Assembly: GCA_035403225.1 (NCBI GenBank)
Contig: DAONET010000023.1
Location: 1-38,487 of the forward strand
Length of the DNA stretch: 38,487 nucleotides
Reading direction: 5' to 3'
From: DAIRDK01 sp035403225
GTDB lineage: Bacteria; Bacteroidota; Bacteroidia; Bacteroidales; FEN-979
Numbering within the stretch: position 1 is the stretch's first letter; the number at the start of each line of letters is the position of its first letter. The notes under the pieces were generated by a model. That model searched no databases, was not told the DNA's origin, and saw only the letters and a program-made list of their open reading frames with translations. Of the stretch, positions 8,670-17,599 are shown in pieces. A program made the position numbers and the translations under genes.

Positions 8670-10072
8670 TGATCATGCATGTTAAAGATATCATAACCGT
8701 GAAAAAAATCATTCCTTACGGATTCGTGGTGATGTTAGCCCTGACTTCGTGCAAGGTGTTACAACCACATAAAATGCCCGATTTGTCGACGGATCCGAAG
8801 CTTTACCGGGAGTTGTCGCAGACCGACAGCGCAAACATGGCGGATGTGCCCTGGCGGCAGATCTTTACCGATCCCGTCCTGCAGAAGCTCATCGAAGAAG
8901 CGATCCGCAACAATCCTGACCTGCAGATCGCCGTGGCCCGGATGGAAAAGACGAAAGCCAATCTCCGGCAAAGCCGGCAGGCCTTCTTTCCGACGCTGAA
9001 TGCCAATGCAGGAGCCGTGCTGAACAACAAGAACAGCGACGGCTCGGGAGTCATGGAGAATTATGAGATCTACGGAAGCTCCAGCTGGGAGATCGATATC
9101 TGGGGGAAACTCCGGAGCGCCAAACGGGCTAACCTGGCGGCATTTCTCGAAAGCGAAGCCTATAAACAGGCCGTTCAGACAGCCCTGATCGCGAACGTGG
9201 CTAATATTTATTATACGTTGCTCGCTGATGATGCGAAGCTGCGGATCACCGAGCAGACCCTGGCAAAGAGAATCGATGAGGTGGATGCGATCCAGGCGCT
9301 GAAAGATAATGACGTGGTGACAGGCGCCGACCTGGTCATGAGCCAGGCCAACCGGTATGCAGCAGAAGTGTCGATCCCGGATATCAAACAGTCGATTTAT
9401 GAGACCGAGAATGCCCTGAGTATCCTGCTTGGCAGAAATCCCGGACCCATTGAAAGAGGCACTCTGGAGGGACAGGAGATCTCTGCCGGACTGAAAAGCG
9501 GGGTGCCTGCCCAACTGCTGGCCAACCGTCCCGATGTGAAGGAGGCAGAATTCCGCTTCCGTTATTATTTTGAGATGACCAATGTGGCCCGAACCTATTT
9601 CTACCCGTCGCTGACTATCACCGCTTCAGGTGGTTTCACGGAGACGGATCTGTCAAAACTCTTCAACATCACTACCTTGGTATGGAATGTCGCCGGAGGA
9701 CTGACGCAACCTCTTTTCAACCAGGGACTGAACAGACAACGACTGGCGAATGCCATGGCCAATGAAGAGGAGTATCTCATTGCGTTTAAACAAAGTTTGT
9801 TGTCGGCCGGAGCGGAAGTGGCGAACGCCATGCATGGCTACCAGACGGCTACCGAAAAGATGGCGCTGCGGGAACTGCGTATTTTGTACCTCGAGAAGTC
9901 GGTCGATTTTACGATGGAGCTGTTGAAATACACCTCCAACACGAACTATACGGATGTTCTGACAGCAGAGGTGAATCTCCTGGCAGCACAGATCAATCTC
10001 GTGAACGATAAACTGGAACGGCTTCAGTCAGCCGTTTCTCTCTATCAGAGCCTCGGCGGCGGTTGCAAGTAA
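8669..10072 (+). CDS. Outer-membrane efflux channel lipoprotein (TolC/OprM type)
   Basis: The outer-membrane factor completing the tripartite pump. It has a lipoprotein signal ending LALTSC and two OEP repeats, each with long helical stretches (for example residues near NPDLQIAVARMEKTKANL). The ATG at 8669 overlaps the last base of the pump stop codon; a GTG at 8699 (MKKIIPYGF-type N-terminus) would give a tidier signal peptide and is the main alternative. The frame also opens at a TTG at 8666. Last gene of the operon; no clear terminator stem was found in the following 366 bases. Confidence 0.94.
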   Translation: MIMHVKDIITVKKIIPYGFVVMLALTSCKVLQPHKMPDLSTDPKLYRELSQTDSANMADVPWRQIFTDPVLQKLIEEAIRNNPDLQIAVARMEKTKANLRQSRQAFFPTLNANAGAVLNNKNSDGSGVMENYEIYGSSSWEIDIWGKLRSAKRANLAAFLESEAYKQAVQTALIANVANIYYTLLADDAKLRITEQTLAKRIDEVDAIQALKDNDVVTGADLVMSQANRYAAEVSIPDIKQSIYETENALSILLGRNPGPIERGTLEGQEISAGLKSGVPAQLLANRPDVKEAEFRFRYYFEMTNVARTYFYPSLTITASGGFTETDLSKLFNITTLVWNVAGGLTQPLFNQGLNRQRLANAMANEEEYLIAFKQSLLSAGAEVANAMHGYQTATEKMALRELRILYLEKSVDFTMELLKYTSNTNYTDVLTAEVNLLAAQINLVNDKLERLQSAVSLYQSLGGGCK

Positions 10073-10438
10073 TCGTTTCCCCGATTCCCCGGACTACCCC
10101 CCGGAATTGTTAATAACTTTTTTCCTTCCCGGAGAAATTCCTGTCGTTATGCGCAATTGATTCTGTTGCAGACCGGATACAATTGTCGTATAAAATGAAA
10201 TGTGTTATGGTAGTGATTCTGCTTATCTGTCATGGAAAAACAAAGGAAGGTGCAAAATTTTTTGTTGTATGTATAAATAGAGAATGTCATCTTATCTGAT
10301 ATTCTGTATGCATTATCAGCGTTCTTTTTTTATTTATTGACAGTTAACTTTCATGACGACAACCGGTTAGTAACTCGCATTTTCCCTACCTAATCTGTGA
10401 AAAAATTTTATTACATTTGTAAGGGGGAAATTTTCATT
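10073..10438. other. Intergenic region with promoter-like motif
   Basis: Between the efflux operon and the secreted-protein cluster. A -7-like TACATTTG at 10412-10419, followed by the purine-rich AAGGGGGAAA about ten bases before the ATG at 10439, suggests a promoter and ribosome site for the next gene; no good -33 match was found. A 34-codon frame at 10195-10299 is not supported as a gene. No terminator was recognised. Confidence 0.45.
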
Positions 10439-12910
10439 ATGAACGAGATCTGTCGTCGATTATCCAGGTTGATGGTCATTGGAACGGGGATTATAATGCT
10501 CGGATTACCACAGGTGGCCTGGTCACAAGGGAAATACCTGCCGCCAACGGCGCAGGATTGCCTGGGTGCCATACCGGTTTGTCAGCCTGTCTATACGACC
10601 ACCAATTCTTATGTTGGTCATGGTAACATCTATCCAGAGATCCATAACAACAGCGTTTGTCCGCTGTGCATGGACGGTGAGAAGAACGATGTGTTTTATA
10701 TCATCACTGTGCAGAACACCGGCATTCTGCGGTTCAAGCTTACCCCCAACAATCCTACCAACGACTACGACTGGTCTGTTTTCAACATGACCAACTCCGA
10801 TTGCTCGCAGCTCTATTCCAATGCCGAGGCCTTGCAGGTATCCTGTAACTCATACGGGGCCACCGGCAACAACGGACCTACCGGGATCAATACCTCGTTG
10901 GGGAATCTTAAGAATTGTAATGGCCCGGGAACCACCAACGGTCCGGCGTTTAATAGAGACCTCCTGGTGATGGCCGGAGAGACCTACCTGATCAACATCA
11001 GCAACTGGTCAACTACGGCGCAGTCGGGATACACGCTTGATTTCAGTGAATCTACGGCCACCATTTTCGACACGGTACCACCGGGTATCGATTCCGTCCA
11101 GACCCAGGTACTCTGCTCCGGATCCAACGAGTTATATGTCCGGTTTACGGAAAACATGAAATGCCTGAGCGTACAGAATCATCCGGAGAAATTCAGTCTG
11201 AATGGCCCCGGCGGAGTGATTCCGGTGACAGGGATCACCTGCAGTGATTGTGTAATGGGTGGCACGCAGTCGCCCTATTTCATCCTCACTACCGGAGACA
11301 ACCTGAGCGGCGGTAACTATACGCTGAGTGTCATCGGCGATATCACGGATCTGTGCGATAATGTGGCGTTATACGAAAGTTTCCCGTTCACCCTGACAGA
11401 GATCAACGCTCCCGTTCCGGGAGCAGGCAATGACACCACGGTGAACAACGGGGCTATTATCACCCTGCATGGTACCGTATCGGGAGGCACAGGTCCTTCC
11501 GGGGTACATTGGGAACCGGCAGCGTTTCTTAATAATCCTGATGTCTTAACTCCTGTTACCCTGAACATGGGAGCTACGACGGAGTTTACCCTCACGGCCA
11601 TCGATTCCGTAGGCTGTGACAACTCCGACAAGGTGCTGGTCAACGTCGTCGGAGGTCCGCTGGCGGTGCTGGCGAATGCTTCACCCACGACGATCTGCAT
11701 GGGGGAAGCGGTGACCTTGAACGCTATTCCTACCGGTGGGAGCGGAAACTACACCTATTCATGGAGCTCTTCTCCATCGGGGTTTAATTCCAATCTTCAG
11801 AATCCCACCGTTTATCCTACGGGCAACACGACATATACTGTCGTCATCAACGACGGATTCAGCAACAACAACGCCTCGGTGACAGTCACCGTGAACACGT
11901 TGCCGGTGGTGAATGCCGGTCCTGATAAATCGATCGCCTACGGAACCTCCGTACAGCTTTTCCTGACGGTATCGGGAGGAGGAAGCTACGATTACGTATG
12001 GACTTCCAACCCTTCGAACTATTATTCGACCCAACAGAATCCTACTTTCACCAACCTCACCGTCACAACGGCGTTCACGATCCGGGCGACGGACCAGGGG
12101 ACGGGATGTCAGAGTTTGCCGGATGAGGTGATCGTCACAGTGACCGGCAGCCCGTTGAGCATCAACCCGATCACGTCGAACCCGGTGATATGTCAGGGGG
12201 CGCAGGCACAGTTATATGCCATGGCCGGTGGTGGCAGTGGAACCTACACCTATTCCTGGACCTCAGCTCCGGCAGGTTTTACCTCAAGCCTGGCTAACCC
12301 GGTGGTCACGCCTTCCCAGACGACCACCTATTACCTGACCATCGACGACGGGTTCAACCAGTCTTACGGCAGTGTGATCGTGATCGCGAACCCGGTGCCG
12401 GTTATTGATTTGGGGCCGACCGATACCACCATTTGCATTTATAATTCCATCACCCTTGATGCAGGAAACAGCGGCTCCGGGTATTACTGGTCAAACGGAG
12501 CAACCACGCAGACCGTCACGGCGGCAACAACGGGTATCGGCTATGATATTCAGGCCTACACGGTTCACGTGATCAACCTTTACGGCTGTGTTGATTCCGC
12601 CTCTGTCACGGTGGGGTTTTCTTTTGCCGCCTGCACCGGGATAGAAGAACCGGTCGGGGATGCCCTGGTCCGCATCTTCCCTAATCCGAACCATGGTCAG
12701 TTTACCGTATCGGTATCCAATTTGAAGGAAACGCTGGCAGTTTCCATTGAATCCATGACCGGTCAGGTCGTGTTCCGCGGAGCCATGGAACCGGGTTCCG
12801 CAAAAAATACAGAGAAAACTTTCTTCCTCCCGGCGATCCCGCAAGGCATGTATTTCGTCAGGTTCACGGGAGAGGAGGTGATGACAATAGAAAAAATGAT
12901 TATTAATTAA
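10439..12910 (+). CDS. T9SS-secreted multidomain surface protein with Ig/PKD-like repeats
   Basis: An 823-residue exported protein, probably a cell-surface adhesin or matrix component. The ATG at 10439 is preferred over the GTG at 10397 because it begins the signal peptide (ending AWSQ) and has a purine-rich ribosome site. After a Cys-rich N-terminal module there are beta-sandwich repeats sharing the pattern ICxGxxxxLxAxxxGGSGxYTYSW and ending VxVNDGF-like. A cysteine-containing DLGPTDTTICIYNSITLDAG module follows. The last 80 or so residues are a type A T9SS sorting domain (VRIFPNPNHGQFTVSV and ending IPQGMYFVRF). It is a paralogue of the protein at 13381-15636. Ligand and role are unknown. 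Confidence 0.88.
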   Translation: MNEICRRLSRLMVIGTGIIMLGLPQVAWSQGKYLPPTAQDCLGAIPVCQPVYTTTNSYVGHGNIYPEIHNNSVCPLCMDGEKNDVFYIITVQNTGILRFKLTPNNPTNDYDWSVFNMTNSDCSQLYSNAEALQVSCNSYGATGNNGPTGINTSLGNLKNCNGPGTTNGPAFNRDLLVMAGETYLINISNWSTTAQSGYTLDFSESTATIFDTVPPGIDSVQTQVLCSGSNELYVRFTENMKCLSVQNHPEKFSLNGPGGVIPVTGITCSDCVMGGTQSPYFILTTGDNLSGGNYTLSVIGDITDLCDNVALYESFPFTLTEINAPVPGAGNDTTVNNGAIITLHGTVSGGTGPSGVHWEPAAFLNNPDVLTPVTLNMGATTEFTLTAIDSVGCDNSDKVLVNVVGGPLAVLANASPTTICMGEAVTLNAIPTGGSGNYTYSWSSSPSGFNSNLQNPTVYPTGNTTYTVVINDGFSNNNASVTVTVNTLPVVNAGPDKSIAYGTSVQLFLTVSGGGSYDYVWTSNPSNYYSTQQNPTFTNLTVTTAFTIRATDQGTGCQSLPDEVIVTVTGSPLSINPITSNPVICQGAQAQLYAMAGGGSGTYTYSWTSAPAGFTSSLANPVVTPSQTTTYYLTIDDGFNQSYGSVIVIANPVPVIDLGPTDTTICIYNSITLDAGNSGSGYYWSNGATTQTVTAATTGIGYDIQAYTVHVINLYGCVDSASVTVGFSFAACTGIEEPVGDALVRIFPNPNHGQFTVSVSNLKETLAVSIESMTGQVVFRGAMEPGSAKNTEKTFFLPAIPQGMYFVRFTGEEVMTIEKMIIN

Positions 12911-12915
12911 GTGAA

Positions 12916-13374
12916 ATGAATCTTCCTAAAATGAGCAAACAACGTTTCATCGGACTGTCGGCATCGTTACTTCTGCTTTTCTTCGGAACGAGTCTGAAGG
13001 CCCAGGATGTCTATATCAATCCACAGGATTCTTCCTTCAGGGCGCCTTTTGAAAAAATCGAATTCGGAGAACGCTTCTCGGTGCTGGCTATCTCGGATGC
13101 CAACAATAACTACTACATCGCGGATTTCACGCAGCTTCCTTCGCGGTTCGAAAAAGTGTGGTTCATGGAACAGATCTTCAAAGACGACCAGGTGGTGAAC
13201 ATCGACGGGGATCTGGAGCATCGTCATATTTGGTTCATGGCTAAAAAAGGAGTCGCCGCTGACGTAGTGGAAGAATATTTTTCAGCCTTGAAAAAGAAAT
13301 GCCTTGAAAAATCTTCGCAATGGACGGAAGCAGAGAAAACGGAGTGGATGAAGAAGAACAATAAATACAAGTAG
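12916..13374 (+). CDS. Exported protein of unknown function
   Basis: A 152-residue protein starting 5 bases after the preceding stop and ending 6 bases before the next gene, so surely co-transcribed. A signal peptide (hydrophobic LSASLLLLFFGTSLKAQ) is clear; there is no lipobox and no T9SS sorting domain. The mature part is compact, rich in aromatic and charged residues (EKVWFMEQIFKDDQVVNI) with a Lys-rich C-terminus (MKKNNKYK). I do not recognise a family. Its place between two paralogous T9SS cargo genes suggests a periplasmic partner or processing aid, which is inference only. Confidence 0.75.
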   Translation: MNLPKMSKQRFIGLSASLLLLFFGTSLKAQDVYINPQDSSFRAPFEKIEFGERFSVLAISDANNNYYIADFTQLPSRFEKVWFMEQIFKDDQVVNIDGDLEHRHIWFMAKKGVAADVVEEYFSALKKKCLEKSSQWTEAEKTEWMKKNNKYK

Positions 13375-13380
13375 CAGAAA

Positions 13381-15636
13381 ATGTATATGAAAAGGTCGAT
13401 ATTTGTAGCTGTAGTCCTCTTTTTTGCAGGCGCATTGAATGTGTTTGCCCAACCGGGGACAGGCCAGAACAAATTTTGTGTATCGGCGTTGCCCTTTTGC
13501 ACTGGGACCGTATACAATTTCCCGGCCGGGGTGAATGCCGGCAGCGGGGAATCGGGACCCTGTTACAGTTGTCTCTCTTCCCGGCCTAACCCGGCCTGGT
13601 ACTACATGAAGGTGCTTAATCCGGGCGATATTATCATCCAGATGCACAGTGAACCCTCGAAGGATATTGATTTTTGCTGTTGGGGACCTTTCACTTCACA
13701 GTATTGTTGTGAAGAACTTACCTGCAATAAAGTAGTGGATTGCAGTTACTCTCCATTGGCGCATGAGACCGTGAATATCACTGATGCGCAAACAGGGGAG
13801 TATTACATGCTGGTCATCACCAATTACTCCAACGATCCCTGCAATATTATCTTCGAGCAGACCGGTGGAGATGGGACAACTGACTGTTCGATCCTGCCGC
13901 CATCGGCCACCAACAACAGTCCCATTTGTATCGGTCAGACGCTGTTGCTGAATGCGCAGACGGTTAACAACGCGATATACAGTTGGACAGGGCCCGACGG
14001 GTTTACCTCTTCCCTCCAGAATCCGACCATATCCAATGCGCAGCCTGTCAATTCCGGGATGTATTATCTCACCATCTCTGTCAACGGCCAGAGCAGCGAA
14101 GACTCTTCCAGCACAGAGGTACTTGTTTACCAACCCACAGCTGATGCCGGGAACGACACCAGCATTTTAAACGGTCTTACCGCCACCCTTCACGGACATT
14201 GCACCGGAGGCAGCGGATCGTATCACTATCATTGGGAGCCTGCCTCCAAGTTGACAAATCCCGACGTCAGGACGCCTCAGACCGTCAATTTATTTGCTAC
14301 CACCGTCTTCACCGTCTCCGTGACCGATGATTCGGCTTCCTGTCAGTCTACCGACCAGGTCATTGTTGATGTGATCGGCGGTGTTTTAGCCGTGAATGCG
14401 ATAGCCTCACCCTCTTCCATCTGTTCGGGGCTGAATACGCAGCTTCAAGCCTTTGGATCGGGCGGAGGAGGAAATTATACGTATGAGTGGACGGGTCCCG
14501 ATGGATTTACCTCCAGTCTTCAGAACCCGACGGTTCAACCTGCCGCTACCTCCGTGTACAACGTCATGGTGAACGACGGGTACAACACGGCTACCGGTGC
14601 AGTGACAGTGAATGTCGAACCACGGCCGGTTGCAAATGCAGGGGACAACGATACCATCCCGTACGGAACGTATGTGTTTCTCTCAGGAACGGCCACAGGG
14701 CCCGGCAACTCGTTTCTTTGCTCATGGGAACCGGCCAACCTGCTTATTAATGCCAACGTGCAATATCCGCAGACTGTCAACATGACCGGATCGTCGGTTT
14801 TCTCTCTGACAGTCACCGACCTGACGACCAACTGTGTCAGCAGCAATGACGCGAATGTCTCGGTGGTGGTGACCGGCGGACCGTTGAATGTCAATCCGAC
14901 GGCAGCTCCCGGCTGGATATGCATGGGCGACTCCACCCAGTTATTCGCCAGCGCCGGTGGAGGTAATACCTCCGGGTACCAGTTCTCTTGGACCTCAAAC
15001 CCTCCCGGGTTTTATTCTGCTGCAGAAAATCCATGGGTGTCACCGCAGACAAACACCGACTACACGGTGACGGTGAACGACGGATTCAATTTGGCCAGTG
15101 AAGATGCCGTAGTGACCATCTATCCCCAGGCTGTAGTTGACCTGGGGCCTGCGGATTCAACCGTTTGCATCTACGATACCATCACCCTGGATGCCGGAAA
15201 TCCCGGATCACAGTATCTCTGGTCGAACGGCGCTACCACCCGGAGTATCCGGGTAGGGACCTCGGGTATCGGGTTCGACGTGCAAAACTATACCGTGGAG
15301 GTCATCAGCTCTAACGGTTGTCGTACGGAAGGTGCGATCAACCTGGTGTTCTCGTTCGGCGGGTGTGCGGGGATCGACGATCAGGAACCCGGATTATGCC
15401 GGATCTATCCCAACCCGACAAAAGGGAAGGTCACCTTCGAAATATCCGAACCGGGAAAAGATCTTACGGTCACCATGGTCGATATTTTAGGCCGTACCGT
15501 GTATACAACTGTATTGTCTGCTAAAAATCATGCACTCTCTCAGGATGTCAATCTGCCACCGTTGCCTCAGGGAATCTATTTTGTCATAATCTCAAATTCA
15601 AGTAAATTTGAGACGACAAAACTTCTGATGGAATAA
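13381..15636 (+). CDS. T9SS-secreted multidomain surface protein, paralogue of upstream cargo
   Basis: A 751-residue exported protein with signal peptide ending NVFAQ. The N-terminal module (FCVSALPFCTGTVYNFPAG, then PNPAWYYM and DIDFCCWGPF) is a Cys-rich unit recurrent in large Bacteroidota surface proteins. It is followed by several Ig/PKD-like sandwiches that match those of the 10439-12910 protein (ICxGxxTQLxAxGxGG, SFxxSxxNP, VNDGxN) and by the same DLGPxDxTxCIYDxITLDAGN module. The C-terminus from CRIYPNPTKGKVTFEI to LPQGIYFVII is a type A T9SS sorting domain. Shared architecture indicates tandem duplication with a different N-terminal head. Confidence 0.88.
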   Translation: MYMKRSIFVAVVLFFAGALNVFAQPGTGQNKFCVSALPFCTGTVYNFPAGVNAGSGESGPCYSCLSSRPNPAWYYMKVLNPGDIIIQMHSEPSKDIDFCCWGPFTSQYCCEELTCNKVVDCSYSPLAHETVNITDAQTGEYYMLVITNYSNDPCNIIFEQTGGDGTTDCSILPPSATNNSPICIGQTLLLNAQTVNNAIYSWTGPDGFTSSLQNPTISNAQPVNSGMYYLTISVNGQSSEDSSSTEVLVYQPTADAGNDTSILNGLTATLHGHCTGGSGSYHYHWEPASKLTNPDVRTPQTVNLFATTVFTVSVTDDSASCQSTDQVIVDVIGGVLAVNAIASPSSICSGLNTQLQAFGSGGGGNYTYEWTGPDGFTSSLQNPTVQPAATSVYNVMVNDGYNTATGAVTVNVEPRPVANAGDNDTIPYGTYVFLSGTATGPGNSFLCSWEPANLLINANVQYPQTVNMTGSSVFSLTVTDLTTNCVSSNDANVSVVVTGGPLNVNPTAAPGWICMGDSTQLFASAGGGNTSGYQFSWTSNPPGFYSAAENPWVSPQTNTDYTVTVNDGFNLASEDAVVTIYPQAVVDLGPADSTVCIYDTITLDAGNPGSQYLWSNGATTRSIRVGTSGIGFDVQNYTVEVISSNGCRTEGAINLVFSFGGCAGIDDQEPGLCRIYPNPTKGKVTFEISEPGKDLTVTMVDILGRTVYTTVLSAKNHALSQDVNLPPLPQGIYFVIISNSSKFETTKLLME

Positions 15637-15649
15637 TCTACCCTGAAGC

Positions 15650-17599
15650 ATGAAAAATAGCTTGTTTTTTTTTCTTTTCTTTATCGCGGCGGGGTCATAT
15701 TCACAGGTCACCATCTATACACCCCCTGAGAAAAGCGATTGCCCCCGGTCACAAAAACAACAGGAACTCTGGTATTTTGGCGACCGGGCTGGGATCGATT
15801 TCAGGTCAGGAAGCGCGGTGGCGCTGACCGATCAGGATGTCATGACCGCCTATAAGGCATCGGGCGTGATCTGTGACAGTACCGGCAACCTGCTTTTTTT
15901 CACCAACGGCCAGAAAGTATGGGATCGTAATTTTCAGGTGATGAACAACGCTACCGGCTTGGACGGCGACGTGGGAGTAACACAACCGGTGATCATCATA
16001 CCGTGGCCGGAGCACGACAGCCTGTATTTCGTCTTTACCATCGATGTGATCGCCATCATGCCTGATAACTCCTATACTACCAAGGGACTGAAATATTCCA
16101 TCGTGAACATGAACCGGAGCGGAGGGATGGGTGAAGTCACGGATGTGAATTATTCGCTCGCTTCACCGGTATGTCAGAAGATCACAGCGGTCAGACACTC
16201 CAATGGCAAAGACTTCTGGGTGATCGTTCACCTGTGGGATTCCGACGAGTTTTATGCTTATCCCGTTACAGCGGGAGGAATCGGCTCCCCGGTGGTGACA
16301 GCGATCGGCCCGGTAAACGGAGGAGGTTATACCGGCCAGGTCAACGCGTATGGCTACCTGAAAGTATCTCCTGACGGACAAAAGCTTGCCAGCGCCATCA
16401 CCGGGAGCAATGTCATCGGGTTGTTCGATTTCAACCCTTCCACCGGTGTGATCTCTGCCGAACGTTCTTACGCTAACGTCCTGCCCGGGGTTTTGCCCTA
16501 TGGAGTAGAGTTCTCCCCCGACAGCCGTAAGCTTTACGCCAGCCTGCTTCAGATCACCGGGAACGGACCTCCGTCGTACCCGTCGTACCTCCTTCAATTC
16601 GACCTCGATGCCGGTTTCCCTTCGCCCGTGGTGGTCGATTCCACCGCCGGCATGCGTCTCTCGGGTATGCAGCTTGGACCGGACGGCCGTATCTATATCG
16701 ACCGGACCATCAACCTGCTGAATAAAAATGATTCGCTGGATGTGATCTATAACCCGACACGGCCCGGTGTCGACTGCAATGTGAACCTGCTCTCGAATAT
16801 CCCCGGCAGCCGTTTTTCCCTCGCAGGGAGATACGGCCTGTTCAGCCTTCCCAACCTGATCCAGAGTTTTTTGAATATCCCTGTCTTTACCTATGACAGC
16901 TGCTGCTTCAAGGATGTCACGAATTTCCGTATCACCAATACCGCCAATATTGACTCGGTATCGTGGGATTTCGGCGATGGCGCTACTTCCACCGACTTCA
17001 GCCCCTATCATTTGTACGCTGCCCCGGGCACCTACCTGGTGCAACTGAATGAATTTTTCAACGGGGTGACATTCTCCGACACCCTTTCGGTCGTGGTACA
17101 TCCTCTTCCCCCGGTGGAACTGGGAGATACCATCCTGTTGTACGACGGGGCGACCATCAACCTGCATCCCGGTGGCGGATATATGGAGTATGAATGGTCC
17201 ACCGGATCTGTCGATTCGGTCATCTCGGTCCGGAAACAAGGTGATTATATCGTCGAAGTGAAGGATTACCATTGCTGTACCAACCAGGATACTGTTTATA
17301 TCAAGGTTTTTAAATATTTTATTCCCAATGCCTTTTCCCCTAATGGCGATGGTTTGAATGATGAGTTCAAGGCGATCGGCCTCTACCGGAATATCAGGTT
17401 TAACATGCAGATATTCAATCGTTGGGGGGAACGTGTTTTTGAGACTGACGACATGGATAAAGGATGGGACGGAACCGTCGGAGGCGAATATTGCCCTCCG
17501 GAAACGTACGTCTGGATCATCCATGTTGATTTCCTCGGGCAGGATATTACCACAAATGGAAGCATCGTTTTAAAAGGCGCCGTTAGCATTATAAAATGA
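15650..17599 (+). CDS. Propeller-like/PKD surface protein with type B T9SS sorting domain
   Basis: A 649-residue exported protein with signal peptide ending GSYSQ. The N-terminal 380 residues form a repeat-rich, propeller-like region with the signature ELWYFGDRAGIDF, then GNLLFFTNGQKVWDR and LYFVFT, known from many gliding-associated Bacteroidota proteins. A PKD domain (VSWDFGDGATS) follows near residue 440, then a second beta-sandwich. The end is the gliding-motility-associated C-terminal domain (IPNAFSPNGDGLNDEF, IFNRWGERVFE, GWDGT), a type B sorting signal. Type B cargo in this phylum usually needs a dedicated PorP/SprF-like partner; none is seen. The stop overlaps the tex start by 4 nt (ATGA). 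Confidence 0.9.
   Translation: MKNSLFFFLFFIAAGSYSQVTIYTPPEKSDCPRSQKQQELWYFGDRAGIDFRSGSAVALTDQDVMTAYKASGVICDSTGNLLFFTNGQKVWDRNFQVMNNATGLDGDVGVTQPVIIIPWPEHDSLYFVFTIDVIAIMPDNSYTTKGLKYSIVNMNRSGGMGEVTDVNYSLASPVCQKITAVRHSNGKDFWVIVHLWDSDEFYAYPVTAGGIGSPVVTAIGPVNGGGYTGQVNAYGYLKVSPDGQKLASAITGSNVIGLFDFNPSTGVISAERSYANVLPGVLPYGVEFSPDSRKLYASLLQITGNGPPSYPSYLLQFDLDAGFPSPVVVDSTAGMRLSGMQLGPDGRIYIDRTINLLNKNDSLDVIYNPTRPGVDCNVNLLSNIPGSRFSLAGRYGLFSLPNLIQSFLNIPVFTYDSCCFKDVTNFRITNTANIDSVSWDFGDGATSTDFSPYHLYAAPGTYLVQLNEFFNGVTFSDTLSVVVHPLPPVELGDTILLYDGATINLHPGGGYMEYEWSTGSVDSVISVRKQGDYIVEVKDYHCCTNQDTVYIKVFKYFIPNAFSPNGDGLNDEFKAIGLYRNIRFNMQIFNRWGERVFETDDMDKGWDGTVGGEYCPPETYVWIIHVDFLGQDITTNGSIVLKGAVSIIK

Noticed and set aside
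10195..10299. 34-codon frame with a hydrophobic start upstream of the secreted cluster
   Set aside because: Short, no ribosome site, two-sided AT-rich context and no recognisable family; could occur by chance.
16163..17524. Long minus-strand open frame of 453 codons under the propeller/PKD gene
   Set aside because: Shadow of a high-GC coding gene on the other strand; composition is low in hydrophobic order and the plus-strand protein has clear domains.
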